From positions 1 to 64,000 of the forward strand of contig JBOFTV010000045.1 in assembly GCA_051652245.1 (NCBI GenBank): DNA of 64,000 bases, read 5' to 3'. Positions 16,687 to 24,516 of the stretch are shown piece after piece. Source of the stretch: BHER01 sp051652245. GTDB lineage: Bacteria; Bacillota_I; Bacilli_A; Culicoidibacterales; Culicoidibacteraceae. Under the pieces are notes generated by a model. That model was not told where the DNA came from. It did not search any database and saw only the letters and a list, made by a program, of their open reading frames with translations. Every line of letters begins with the position of its first letter. Position 1 is the stretch's first letter. Position numbers and translations under genes: made by a program.

Positions 16687-18351
16687 TTGGTTAAACAACA
16701 ACTAACAAAAATTATTAAAGATGCACTCGAAAATCAGTATGAGGCAGTTGACTTTTCTGATATAAATATCGTTTTTCAAGTGCCAAAAGATGCAATCAAT
16801 GGTGATTTATCAACAAATCTTGCAATGCAACTTGTCAAAAGACTCAATCAAAAACCGCAAGAAATAGCAGCATGTATAATTGCTAGAATTAAGAAAAATG
16901 ATTTGCTAGAAGATGTGCAAATTGCGGGTGCGGGTTTTTTAAATTTTTATTTGAAGAAAACAGATATATTTAGTCAATTAGATGAAATGATCAAGCAGGG
17001 AGCAGCATTTGCTCAAAAGGATCAAACAGGAAAAGCCGTTAATATTGAGTATGTTTCAGTAAATCCAACAGGTGATTTACATATTGGACACGCGCGTGGA
17101 GCAGTGTATGGGGATGTGCTAGCAGCAATTTTAGCTAAGGCGGGAAATGATGTGACAAAAGAGTATTATATCAATGATGCTGGGAGCCAAATTGCTAAAC
17201 TAGGAAAATCAGTATACGCCCGCTATTGCCAAGCACTAGGTGAAGATGTGGAAATGATTGAAGACGGATACCATGGAAATGACATTAAAGTTATTGCCCA
17301 GAAAATGGTAGTAGAACATGCGGCTAAAATAGCAAACTTAACAGAAAAGCAGCGTGCTATTTTTATTGCGGAATATGCATTAGTTGAAGAATTAAGAAAA
17401 ATAAAAGAGGATTTAGGACTACTAACAATTGAACATGATGTCTGGTTTAGTGAACGAACGCTCTATGAAAACCAAGCAATTATAGCAATTTTAGAACGCC
17501 TCAAACAGCGTGGAATGACATATGAATTAGAGGGAGCAGTTTGGTTGAAATCAACAGAATTTGGTGATGATAAAGACCGTGTACTTGTCAAAAGTGATGG
17601 CAGCTACACATATTTAACACCCGATATTGCTTATCATGCGGATAAAATAGAACGGCTAGGACGAGAAAACAGACAATTAATTGATATTCTAGGAGGAGAT
17701 CATCATGGCTATGTTGCCAGAATGAAGGCGGCCTTACAGACATTAGGATATGGACCAGATATTTTGGCGGTCGAATTAATTCAAATGGTTCGTTTCATCC
17801 AAGACGGTGTTGAAGTCAAAATGAGTAAAAGAACGGGTAATTCAATTACAATGCGTGAGCTAATTGAAGAAGTTGGAGCTGATGCTGTGCGGTATTTCTT
17901 TAGCATGAGAAGCTGTAACACGCCATTAGATTTCAACATGACACTTGCTAAGGAACAATCAAGTAATAACCCGGTTTATTATGTTCAATATGCCCACGCG
18001 CGGATTTGTTCAATTATTGCAAATGCACAGGAGCATATTTCAATAGATAGCTTTGTGTACGACAATACTTATGACTTGCTAATTCACCCAAAAGAGCAAG
18101 AACTTGCTAAAAAGCTGAATCAATACAGCGATGTCATTGATAATGCTGCACGTCGATTAGAGCCATTCAAATTAACTTATTATGTCCAAGAATTAGCAGC
18201 AGAATTTCATGGATTTTATAATGCGGTTAAGGTAATTGACCCAACAAATCTACCATTGTCAGAGCAACGATTAAAATTATTACTAGCAACAAGAGCGATT
18301 TTAAAAAGTGCTTTTGCGATAATAGGTATTGATGCACCAGATAAAATGTAG
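16687..18351 (+). CDS. argS: Arginyl-tRNA synthetase
   Basis: Class I synthetase, charges tRNA-Arg. 554 residues, close to the Bacillus enzyme. N-terminal Add-1 domain (residues 1-110), HIGH signature as VNPTGDLHIGHARGAVYGDV near 125-145, KMSKRTGN near 380, and the anticodon-binding domain at the C-terminus. Start is TTG (TTGGTTAAACAACAA) preceded by AAAGGAAAGGA; no ATG fits the family N-terminus. Second gene of a DUF1934-argS-rpoE cluster. Confidence 0.96.
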   Translation: MVKQQLTKIIKDALENQYEAVDFSDINIVFQVPKDAINGDLSTNLAMQLVKRLNQKPQEIAACIIARIKKNDLLEDVQIAGAGFLNFYLKKTDIFSQLDEMIKQGAAFAQKDQTGKAVNIEYVSVNPTGDLHIGHARGAVYGDVLAAILAKAGNDVTKEYYINDAGSQIAKLGKSVYARYCQALGEDVEMIEDGYHGNDIKVIAQKMVVEHAAKIANLTEKQRAIFIAEYALVEELRKIKEDLGLLTIEHDVWFSERTLYENQAIIAILERLKQRGMTYELEGAVWLKSTEFGDDKDRVLVKSDGSYTYLTPDIAYHADKIERLGRENRQLIDILGGDHHGYVARMKAALQTLGYGPDILAVELIQMVRFIQDGVEVKMSKRTGNSITMRELIEEVGADAVRYFFSMRSCNTPLDFNMTLAKEQSSNNPVYYVQYAHARICSIIANAQEHISIDSFVYDNTYDLLIHPKEQELAKKLNQYSDVIDNAARRLEPFKLTYYVQELAAEFHGFYNAVKVIDPTNLPLSEQRLKLLLATRAILKSAFAIIGIDAPDKM

Positions 18352-18393
18352 TAAACTAAATAGATAGAGAAAATAATGAAAAGAGGAATTTAC

Positions 18394-18828
18394 ATGTCTA
18401 AATTCAAGAAATATACAGATGAACAATTAAAAGAAATGTCACTAACAGAATTAGCCTACATCTACATGACAAGCTTAAAGAAGCCAGTAAGCTTCAATCG
18501 CCTAACTGATGTCGTTTTCGAAGCCATCGACGACCTAGACTCAAAGGAAAAAAAGATGGGCCAATTTTATACTGATTTGACAATTGATGGACGTTTTGTG
18601 ACGTTTTCAAATGGTCGATGGGATTTAAGATATCGCCATCGCTTTGAAGCATTTGATTTAGATGACGAATTAATTTTAGAAGTAGAAATGGAACCAATGG
18701 ATGAAACACCTTTAGAAATCACAATTAACGATGATGACTATGAAGGAATGCCAAAAACTGATAAAATTGACGTTGATATGCTTGTTCAGCGAACAGCTTC
18801 AGAAGAAGAAGCTGACGATTACGAATAG
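18394..18828 (+). CDS. rpoE: DNA-directed RNA polymerase delta subunit
   Basis: 144 residues. N-terminal HARE-HTH domain (LTELAYIYMTSLKKPVSFNRLTD) followed by TDLTIDGRFVTFSNGRWDLR, the family core; the C-terminal part is acidic (ends SEEEADDYE) but shorter than the long Asp/Glu tail of Bacillus delta. Delta promotes polymerase recycling and tunes initiation in Firmicutes. ATG at 18394 follows AAGAGGA. Followed by its own terminator. Confidence 0.92.
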   Translation: MSKFKKYTDEQLKEMSLTELAYIYMTSLKKPVSFNRLTDVVFEAIDDLDSKEKKMGQFYTDLTIDGRFVTFSNGRWDLRYRHRFEAFDLDDELILEVEMEPMDETPLEITINDDDYEGMPKTDKIDVDMLVQRTASEEEADDYE

Positions 18829-18834
18829 GAAGTA

Positions 18835-18864
18835 AAAGTAGAAAAGCAATTTTCTACTTTTTTT
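18835..18864 (+). terminator. rpoE terminator
   Basis: 11-bp perfect stem AAAGTAGAAAA/TTTTCTACTTT with GCAA tetraloop and T tail. Confidence 0.9.
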
Positions 18865-18946
18865 AGCAATAAAAGCAGTAGAATTATGCGAAAGAATAAC
18901 TATACACTAAAAAGAAGTCCATGACCGTTAAAAGATTATGTTTATA

Positions 18947-18976
18947 TTTACTTTCGCCTAAAAATTATGGTATAAT
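18947..18976 (+). promoter_or_regulatory. rpsF operon promoter
   Basis: TTTACT (18947-18952), 18 bp, extended -10 TGGTATAAT ending at 18976. Confidence 0.75.
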
Positions 18977-18985
18977 CTAAGACGT

Positions 18986-19022
18986 GAGTAAAAATTACTC
19001 TCCTTGCTTGTATTAGACAAGC
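18986..19022 (+). promoter_or_regulatory. Structured rpsF leader, candidate S6:S18 binding element
   Basis: Two hairpins follow the start of transcription: GAGTAA/TTACTC (18986-19000) and GCTTGT/ACAAGC (19006-19022), the second just upstream of the rpsF RBS. Many bacterial rpsF mRNAs carry a leader bound by the S6:S18 complex; assignment here rests on position and hairpins only. Confidence 0.4.
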
Positions 19023-19047
19023 CACAGACCATAAGGAGGTGCAACAA

Positions 19048-19338
19048 ATGCGCAAGTATGAAATTATGTATGTTTTACGTGCAGACCTAGCTGAAGAAGC
19101 TCGTCAAGAAATGGTTACTTATTATGCAGACATTTTAACAAAAAATGGAGCAACAGTAACAAAATCAGACGAATGGGGAATTCGCGATTTAGCTTATTCT
19201 ATCCAAAAGCAAACTAAGGGTTATTATGTTGTTTTGGAAACAGAAGCAACAAATGAATCAATTAGTGAATTCACTCGTCTAGCTCGTATTAACGAAAGTA
19301 CATTACGATTCATCGCAATTCGTGATGAAAGAAAATAA
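19048..19338 (+). CDS. rpsF: 30S ribosomal protein S6
   Basis: 96 residues (MRKYEIMYVLRADLAEE), full length. Contains the WGIRDLAYSIQKQTKGYYVV core and the ESTLRFIAIRDERK end that contacts S18. The ATG at 19048 follows ATAAGGAGGTGC; a GTG at 19039 lies within that RBS and is rejected. First gene of rpsF-ssb-rpsR, the conserved order. Confidence 0.97.
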   Translation: MRKYEIMYVLRADLAEEARQEMVTYYADILTKNGATVTKSDEWGIRDLAYSIQKQTKGYYVVLETEATNESISEFTRLARINESTLRFIAIRDERK

Positions 19339-19376
19339 TGAAAATAACGGAATTGGACAAGAAATGAGGAAAGAGA

Positions 19377-19847
19377 ATGATTAATAGAGTTGTGTTAGTT
19401 GGAAGACTAACAAAAGACCCTGAATTACGTCAAACACAAACAGGAATTTCTGTAGCTACATTTACGTTAGCAACAAATCGAACATTTGCAAATCAAAGTG
19501 GAGAGCGCGAAGCGGATTACGTACCATGTGTTATTTGGCGTAAGCAAGCTGAAAATGTTGCTCAATATGTTGGTAAGGGATCACTTGTAGGAGTTGAAGG
19601 TCGCCTTCAAACTCGTTCATATGACGCTGCTGATGGAACAAAGCGATTTGTAATGGAAGTTGTTGCCGATAGTGTCCAATTTTTAGAATCACGTAATGCC
19701 CGCTCAGGTGGTGCAGGACAAGTCGCTGCAAATAACAATTATAATAATAATCCCGGACAGGCTAATCAAAATGCACCAGCAGATGTTGCGTTTAGCTTTG
19801 AAAATGATAATAGTTTTGATATTTCAGATGATGATTTACCATTCTAA
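19377..19847 (+). CDS. ssb: Single-stranded DNA-binding protein
   Basis: 156 residues. OB fold at 1-105 ([17 protein letters not shown] start, [21 protein letters not shown]), Gly/Asn/Gln-rich linker at ~108-140, and acidic tip DISDDDLPF that recruits partner proteins. Sits between rpsF and rpsR as in most Firmicutes. Confidence 0.97.
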   Translation: MINRVVLVGRLTKDPELRQTQTGISVATFTLATNRTFANQSGEREADYVPCVIWRKQAENVAQYVGKGSLVGVEGRLQTRSYDAADGTKRFVMEVVADSVQFLESRNARSGGAGQVAANNNYNNNPGQANQNAPADVAFSFENDNSFDISDDDLPF

Positions 19848-19878
19848 TTAAATAAATAATAGGAAGGAGTCTTATTCT

Positions 19879-20115
19879 ATGGCTTATAATCGTGGAGGAC
19901 GTCGTGGACGTCGTAAAAAGTCTTGTTACTTTACAGTAAATAAAATCAGTTATATTGATTTTAAAGATGTAGAGTTATTAAAGAAATTCGTTTCTGACCG
20001 TGGTAAAATTTTACCTCGTCGTCAAACAGGAACAACAGCAAAATATCAACGTGAGTTGACAATTGCTATTAAAAGATCACGTCAAATGGCATTAATTCCA
20101 TTTGTAGTTGGTTAA
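19879..20115 (+). CDS. rpsR: 30S ribosomal protein S18
   Basis: 78 residues with a basic N-terminus ([16 protein letters not shown]), [26 protein letters not shown] and [11 protein letters not shown] end. One Cys remains of the zinc-ribbon-like Cys in other S18. RBS AGGAAGGAG. Last gene before the operon terminator. Confidence 0.97.
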   Translation: MAYNRGGRRGRRKKSCYFTVNKISYIDFKDVELLKKFVSDRGKILPRRQTGTTAKYQRELTIAIKRSRQMALIPFVVG

Positions 20116-20124
20116 TTTATATTG

Positions 20125-20156
20125 GAGGTTACTATTACGATAGTAACCTCTTTTTT
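20125..20156 (+). terminator. rpsF-ssb-rpsR terminator
   Basis: 11-bp perfect stem GAGGTTACTAT/ATAGTAACCTC, TACG loop, six T. Confidence 0.92.
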
Positions 20157-20297
20157 ATGAAAAAAGTCGGACCTCGTATCGGAATAAGCGGGTTTATTGC
20201 TGAAAAAGAATGCGATGAATGGACTTTTTTTTAGAGAAGGTGTATAATGGTTAGAAACAGTAAATAAGTAAAAGTTAGAAGGAGCGTGGACAGTACA

Positions 20298-21647
20298 GTG
20301 TTTATATTGACTGGAATCCAGAATTTGTCTGGAATAAATAGTATGTTTGAAACAGGATTAGGAGAGTTTCTGAGTTGGCTGCTTGTATTGGGCTATCATG
20401 CAATGATGATAACGATACAAGGTTTGGCGATGATTCCATTCTTTTATACAATTTTCTTAGTATTTATATCTTGGAAGAAGCCTGAGCGTGATTATCAACA
20501 TCATGCACCAGAAAAGAAATTTCTGGTCTTTGTTCCTTCACACAATGAAGAAAATGTTGTAGGGCATATTATTGAAAATTTACTTTTTAAGATGAACTAC
20601 CCCAAAGAATTATTCGATGTCTATGTAATTGCTGATAATTGTAGCGATAGTACAGCAGCTATTTCGCGTAGTGCTGGAGCAAATGTTATTGAGCATTTTA
20701 GTGCTCCTGGCGAGCCTAAGGGGAAGCCTTATGGAATTAAGTATGCCTTAGATTATATTGGTGATCGACTTAGTAACTATGATTATGTTGCTATTTTTGA
20801 TGCTGATAATCTTGTTGGCGTAGATTATTTTGCGGAGATGAACTCACAGTTATTGTCTGATCCAACAATTAAGGTGTCACAAGGTTACCTAGATGCCAAA
20901 AATGTTGATAGCTCAATTGTATCACTGGGATATTCAATGGCGTATTACCAAACAAATCGCTTTTTCTGTTACGCAAGAAATAAAATTAAAATGTCGCCAG
21001 TAATTGGTGGAACCGGATTTGTTATGGATGTAAAAGTATTAGAAGAAATTGGTTGGACGGTAAATTCATTGACTGAGGATTTAGAATTTCAAATGCAATG
21101 TGTGCTAAACAACTATCGTATTGTTTGGAATCACTTTGCGCCAATTTACGATGAAAAGCCTACAGAGTACACACAATCGATTATTCAGCGTGTTCGCTGG
21201 TCGAGAGGACACTGGACTGTCAAACATCGTTATTTTAATGACGTGATTAAAAAGAGCTTTTTAGCATATTACCGCGAGGGTAGAATAGATGGCGTAAGTT
21301 TAGATGCTGCGCTTTATATCTTCGCACCATTCATTGCGGGGACATCGCTAATTGCCTTAGTGGCAAACATGATCTTATTCCCGGCGCAGACATTTGTCTT
21401 AGTAGGCGTTATCCTCGCTGCAATCTTCATTTCTGTTCATCTGGCAAAATATGCAATGAAAGCAGATAGTAAGCAGACATCAAATAGTTCAGTGGGACGA
21501 ATGATGTTGGGCATGCTTTGGTATACAATTAGTTCAATGTTTATCCATATCTACGGAATGTTGACATATAAGCAAAATGTCTGGGTCAGAACAGAGCATA
21601 AAGTGGACACAGCAATCGAAGATTTATTCTCCGTTTTAGAAAAATAA
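20298..21647 (+). CDS. Membrane glycosyltransferase, GT2 family
   Basis: 449 residues. An N-terminal membrane segment, then a GT-A domain with VPSHNEENVV near 78, IADNCSDST near 113, DXD-type FDADN near 165, TEDLEF (acceptor-site ED) near 260, and QRVRW (QxxRW, typical of processive family 2 enzymes), then about three membrane segments near the C-terminus. Likely polymerises or transfers a cell-surface sugar; donor and product unknown. Start uncertain: GTG at 20298 is 13 bp after AAGGAG, and GTG at 20286 is too close to it. Stands alone, with a strong terminator behind it and the tRNA cluster next. Confidence 0.85.
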   Translation: MFILTGIQNLSGINSMFETGLGEFLSWLLVLGYHAMMITIQGLAMIPFFYTIFLVFISWKKPERDYQHHAPEKKFLVFVPSHNEENVVGHIIENLLFKMNYPKELFDVYVIADNCSDSTAAISRSAGANVIEHFSAPGEPKGKPYGIKYALDYIGDRLSNYDYVAIFDADNLVGVDYFAEMNSQLLSDPTIKVSQGYLDAKNVDSSIVSLGYSMAYYQTNRFFCYARNKIKMSPVIGGTGFVMDVKVLEEIGWTVNSLTEDLEFQMQCVLNNYRIVWNHFAPIYDEKPTEYTQSIIQRVRWSRGHWTVKHRYFNDVIKKSFLAYYREGRIDGVSLDAALYIFAPFIAGTSLIALVANMILFPAQTFVLVGVILAAIFISVHLAKYAMKADSKQTSNSSVGRMMLGMLWYTISSMFIHIYGMLTYKQNVWVRTEHKVDTAIEDLFSVLEK

Positions 21648-21662
21648 TTTAAAGATTAAAAT

Positions 21663-21695
21663 AAAAGGCAGTACATTTATTTGTACTGCCTTTTT
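21663..21695 (+). terminator. Terminator after the GT2 gene
   Basis: 13-bp stem AAAAGGCAGTACA/TGTACTGCCTTTT, T-rich tail. Confidence 0.9.
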
Positions 21696-21785
21696 ATTGA
21701 AAGCACTATCATATGAGAAGTGTTAAAAAAATAGATGAAAAGGGTCAATTTTTGTAAAAAAAGGTGTTTTTTTACAAAAAAAGCG

Positions 21786-21814
21786 TTGACAAGAACTCCA
21801 AAATACGGTATTAT
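21786..21814 (+). promoter_or_regulatory. tRNA cluster promoter
   Basis: TTGACA (21786-21791), 17 bp, TATTAT (21809-21814), 62 bp before the first tRNA. Confidence 0.85.
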
Positions 21815-21876
21815 ATTACTGTTGCCAAAACGTGAGACACTCATTAATACGACAACAAAAAAAAAATATAGTACAT

Positions 21877-21953
21877 GCCTCATTAGCTCAGTTGGTTAGA
21901 GCACTTGACTGTTAATCAAGGGGTCTCAGGTTCGAGTCCTGAATGGGGCGCCA
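21877..21953 (+). tRNA. tRNA-Asn (GTT)
   Basis: Full cloverleaf: acceptor GCCTCAT/ATGGGGC, anticodon GTT at 21911-21913, T loop TTCGAGT, encoded CCA. Confidence 0.95.
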
Positions 21954-21966
21954 GTATTATTTTAGT

Positions 21967-22042
21967 GGCCCGTTGGTGAAACGGTTAACACACATGCCTT
22001 TCACGCATGCATTTACGGGTTCGAACCCCGTACGGGTCACCA
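21967..22042 (+). tRNA. tRNA-Glu (TTC)
   Basis: Acceptor GGCCCGT/ACGGGTC, anticodon loop CTTTCAC, encoded CCA. Confidence 0.95.
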
Positions 22043-22055
22043 TTTAATAATTTAT

Positions 22056-22131
22056 GGCTCAGTAGCTCAGTCGGTAGAGCAAAGGATTGAAAATCCTTGT
22101 GTCGGCGGTTCGATTCCGTCCTGAGCCACCA
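22056..22131 (+). tRNA. tRNA-Phe (GAA)
   Basis: Acceptor GGCTCAG/CTGAGCC, anticodon loop TTGAAAA, encoded CCA. Confidence 0.95.
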
Positions 22132-22162
22132 TCTTAGAGATTATTAAATCACAAATAAATAT

Positions 22163-22237
22163 TGGGCCATCGCCAAGTGGTAAGGCAACAGACTTTGACT
22201 CTGTCATTCGTTGGTTCGAATCCAGCTGGCCCAGCCA
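22163..22237 (+). tRNA. tRNA-Gln (TTG)
   Basis: Acceptor TGGGCCA/TGGCCCA, anticodon loop CTTTGAC, encoded CCA. Confidence 0.95.
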
Positions 22238-22264
22238 AATATTTCATACACAGTACCAGATAAT

Positions 22265-22340
22265 GTCCCGGTAGCTCAGTTGGTAGAGCAACTGACTTTT
22301 AATCAGTGGGTCGGAGGTTCGAGTCCTCTCCGGGACACCA
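22265..22340 (+). tRNA. tRNA-Lys (TTT)
   Basis: Acceptor GTCCCGG/CCGGGAC, anticodon loop CTTTTAA, encoded CCA. Confidence 0.95.
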
Positions 22341-22383
22341 TTTTAATTTAATAATAACAATAAATATAAGCAAAAATATTTAT

Positions 22384-22471
22384 GCCTGGGTGGCGGAACT
22401 GGTAGACGCACAGGACTTAAAATCCTGCGGGTGAATAACCCGTGCCGGTTCGATTCCGGCCCTAGGCACCA
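22384..22471 (+). tRNA. tRNA-Leu (TAA)
   Basis: Class II tRNA with long variable arm (GGGTGAATAACCC), acceptor GCCTGGG/CCTAGGC, anticodon TAA, encoded CCA. Confidence 0.95.
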
Positions 22472-22481
22472 TTTAATTTTT

Positions 22482-22558
22482 GCGCCTATAGCTCAATTGG
22501 ATAGAGCGTTTGACTACGGATCAAAAGGCTGTGGGTTCGACTCCTGCTAGGCGCACCA
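22482..22558 (+). tRNA. tRNA-Arg (ACG)
   Basis: Acceptor GCGCCTA/TAGGCGC, anticodon loop CTACGGA (ACG, presumably edited to ICG), encoded CCA. Confidence 0.95.
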
Positions 22559-22581
22559 TTAAAAATAATAATAGCTTGACT

Positions 22582-22658
22582 CGGGAAGTAGCTCAGCTTG
22601 GTAGAGCACTTGGTTTGGGACCAAGGGGTCGCAGGTTCGAATCCTGTCTTCCCGACCA
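22582..22658 (+). tRNA. tRNA-Pro (TGG)
   Basis: Acceptor CGGGAAG/CTTCCCG, anticodon loop TTTGGGA, encoded CCA. Confidence 0.95.
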
Positions 22659-22738
22659 TTTAATTAAAAAAGTGTTTCAAAATAACCCAATATATGCTAA
22701 ACTATAATAGTGTTTAAAAGTTAGATACATTATAATAT

Positions 22739-22814
22739 GGGGCCTTAGCTCAGCTGGGAGAGCGCCTGCCTTGCACGCAGGAGGTCAGCGGTTCGATCCC
22801 GCTAGGCTCCACCA
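22739..22814 (+). tRNA. tRNA-Ala (TGC)
   Basis: Acceptor GGGGCCT/AGGCTCC, anticodon loop CTTGCAC, encoded CCA. Preceded by an 80-bp spacer with two TATAAT motifs (22703, 22731) but no clear -35. Confidence 0.95.
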
Positions 22815-22858
22815 ATTTAGTAATAAAATATATTGATGATACGCAGGACTATTGTAAT

Positions 22859-22935
22859 GGCGGTGTAGCTCAGCTGGCTAGAGCGTTCGGTTCATACCCG
22901 AAAGGTCGGGGGTTCGACTCCCTCCGCCGCTACCA
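22859..22935 (+). tRNA. tRNA-Met (CAT), elongator
   Basis: Anticodon loop TTCATAC; the GGCGGTG start matches elongator tRNA-Met of Bacilli rather than initiator or Ile2. Encoded CCA. Confidence 0.9.
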
Positions 22936-22941
22936 TGATAT

Positions 22942-23018
22942 GGACCCTTAGCTCAGTTGGTTAGAGCTATCGGCTCATAACCGATCGGTCGCAGGTTCGA
23001 GTCCTGCAGGGTCCACCA
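22942..23018 (+). tRNA. tRNA-Ile2 (CAT, lysidine-type)
   Basis: Anticodon CAT in loop CTCATAA. GGACCCTTAGCTCAG and the T arm resemble Bacillus tRNA-Ile2, whose C34 is converted to lysidine by TilS to read AUA. Assignment among the three CAT tRNAs is by similarity to remembered examples. Confidence 0.8.
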
Positions 23019-23049
23019 TATAAAGGACTGTAAATTAATATATATTTTT

Positions 23050-23142
23050 GGAGGAATACCCAAGTCTGGCTGAAGGGATCGGTCTTGAAAACCGACAGGG
23101 GAGTAACATCTCGCGGGGGTTCGAATCCCTCTTCCTCCTCCA
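23050..23142 (+). tRNA. tRNA-Ser (TGA)
   Basis: 93-nt class II tRNA, acceptor GGAGGAA/TTCCTCC, anticodon TGA, long variable arm, encoded CCA. Confidence 0.95.
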
Positions 23143-23175
23143 TTTTCATTCTTATTACCTAGACACCTTTAATAT

Positions 23176-23252
<77 letters not shown>

Positions 23253-23301
23253 ATAAAAAACAGTTCTTTTATAGATAAAAGAGTGTTCATCAAATAGTTG
23301 T

Positions 23302-23377
23302 GGTCCCGTGGTGTAGCGGTTAACATGCCTGCCTGTCACGCAGGAGATCGCGGGTTCGATTCCCGTCGGGACCGCCA
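23302..23377 (+). tRNA. tRNA-Asp (GTC)
   Basis: Acceptor GGTCCCG/CGGGACC, anticodon loop CTGTCAC, encoded CCA. Confidence 0.95.
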
Positions 23378-23395
23378 TTTTTTTCAAAAAATTCA

Positions 23396-23424
23396 TTGAT
23401 AAATATTTGAAAGTATGTTATAAT
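23396..23424 (+). promoter_or_regulatory. Internal promoter before tRNA-Gly and tRNA-Ile
   Basis: TTGATA (23396-23401), 17 bp, extended -10 TGTTATAAT ending at 23424. It lies between tRNA-Asp and tRNA-Gly, so the last two tRNAs can be made separately. Confidence 0.75.
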
Positions 23425-23458
23425 ATTAATGTAGTTATCAAATAATACAAACCAAATT

Positions 23459-23532
23459 GCGGGTGTAGTTTAATGGTAGAACGAGAGCCTTCCAAGCTTT
23501 CAGCGTGGGTTCGATTCCCATCACCCGCTCCA
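23459..23532 (+). tRNA. tRNA-Gly (TCC)
   Basis: 74-nt tRNA, acceptor GCGGGTG/CACCCGC, anticodon loop CTTCCAA, encoded CCA. Confidence 0.94.
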
Positions 23533-23565
23533 TTTATGTTTATAAGTATAAGCTTTAGCATATTT

Positions 23566-23642
<77 letters not shown>

Positions 23643-23683
23643 TATTAAAAAAACAAATTCCCTATAAAATATATTAGTCTTAA

Positions 23684-23728
23684 GGATTGATATAGCACTG
23701 TAAAAGTACTATATCAATCCTTTTTTTT
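23684..23728 (+). terminator. tRNA cluster terminator
   Basis: 12-bp stem GGATTGATATAG/CTATATCAATCC, inner ACT/AGT pairs, eight T. Confidence 0.9.
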
Positions 23729-23820
23729 ATAGTCTAAATGAAAGTGGGTGAAAACTATACATTTTCAGATATCAAGAAGAGTAATTGATCTAATTGTGGA
23801 TAAAAAGGATACACGACTTA

Positions 23821-23858
23821 AAAAAAGATAGCAATTCTGTTAAATTGCTATCTTTTTT
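23821..23858. terminator. Bidirectional terminator downstream of the small secreted-peptide gene
   Basis: 16-bp stem AAAAAAGATAGCAATT/AATTGCTATCTTTTTT with 6-base loop. It would end the minus-strand gene at 23942-24142. I see no gene in 23729-23941. Confidence 0.85.
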
Positions 23859-23941
23859 AATTGGAAACCGATAGTTGTATTTGTTACTTATGCTCACGTT
23901 AGAATCACTAGAATCACTATTCCCTCTAATTGATAAAGTTG

Positions 23942-24142
23942 CTAGTAATAAAAAATATTACTTTGTCTTACTTCACAATTGTCTACAATAACTTTTGCCA
24001 ATTCCAAACCTTCTGAGTATTCCATACCTGCTTTGACATCATCAGCACAGTAGTTTGTCTGGTTGCTAATACTAAATAAATTTAGATTTGCTATCGTTGT
24101 AAAACCTGCTAAGACAAGGAGTATAATCAAGATATTTTTCAT
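23942..24142 (-). CDS. Small predicted secreted peptide
   Basis: 66 residues: a signal-peptide-like N-terminus (MKNILIILLVLAGFTTIA) followed by a short polar region with two Cys (CADD near 32, CEV near 56) and an aromatic end (FYY). Not recognised. It has a TATAAC box upstream, a weak GGGATG RBS, and a strong terminator in the right orientation 84 bp downstream, which favours a real gene. It lies between the tRNA cluster and the LPXTG protein gene on the opposite strand. Could be a signalling or toxic peptide; nothing shows which. Confidence 0.45.
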   Translation of the reverse strand: MKNILIILLVLAGFTTIANLNLFSISNQTNYCADDVKAGMEYSEGLELAKVIVDNCEVRQSNIFYY

Positions 24143-24406
24143 GAAAGTCACATCCCTTTTGTTATAATTTTAGCTTTTTTTTATTATTTACCCCACTATA
24201 ATATTTGTGAAGGATATCTTCATTATATATAACTTCCAAATAAAACACAATAGTTTTCTTTTTTTATATTCAATACAAGCCGAACGTTAAGTCGATAAAA
24301 GATTTACAATTTTTTTCCAGACGTTAACATCATTTTAATAAACACTTAATAAAAAATTAACGGATAAAAAATAAAAATGCATCAACCAAAAAAATAAAGA
24401 TAATAA

Positions 24407-24415
24407 TGATATAAT
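24407..24415 (+). promoter_or_regulatory. Extended -10 promoter of the surface protein gene
   Basis: TGATATAAT ends at 24415, no clear -35. The 260 bp upstream (24143-24406) is very AT-rich with no gene that I can support. Confidence 0.6.
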
Positions 24416-24427
24416 GTTCCTGTGAAG

Positions 24428-24489
24428 TCCTATTTGCGCTTTTTTTAAATAAAAAAGCTAGGATTTTGCGTTGTCAATGTTGGCATTGA
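24428..24489 (+). promoter_or_regulatory. 5' leader hairpins of the surface protein mRNA
   Basis: Two hairpins lie between the expected start and the RBS: TCCTA...TAGGA closing a GCGCTTTTTTT/AAAAAAGC stem (24428-24463), and TCAATG/CATTGA with TTGG loop (24474-24489). The first begins almost at the 5' end. A mRNA-stabilising role is inference. Confidence 0.55.
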
Positions 24490-24516
24490 TAAATCTAAAG
24501 ATTGTGGAGGAGAAAA

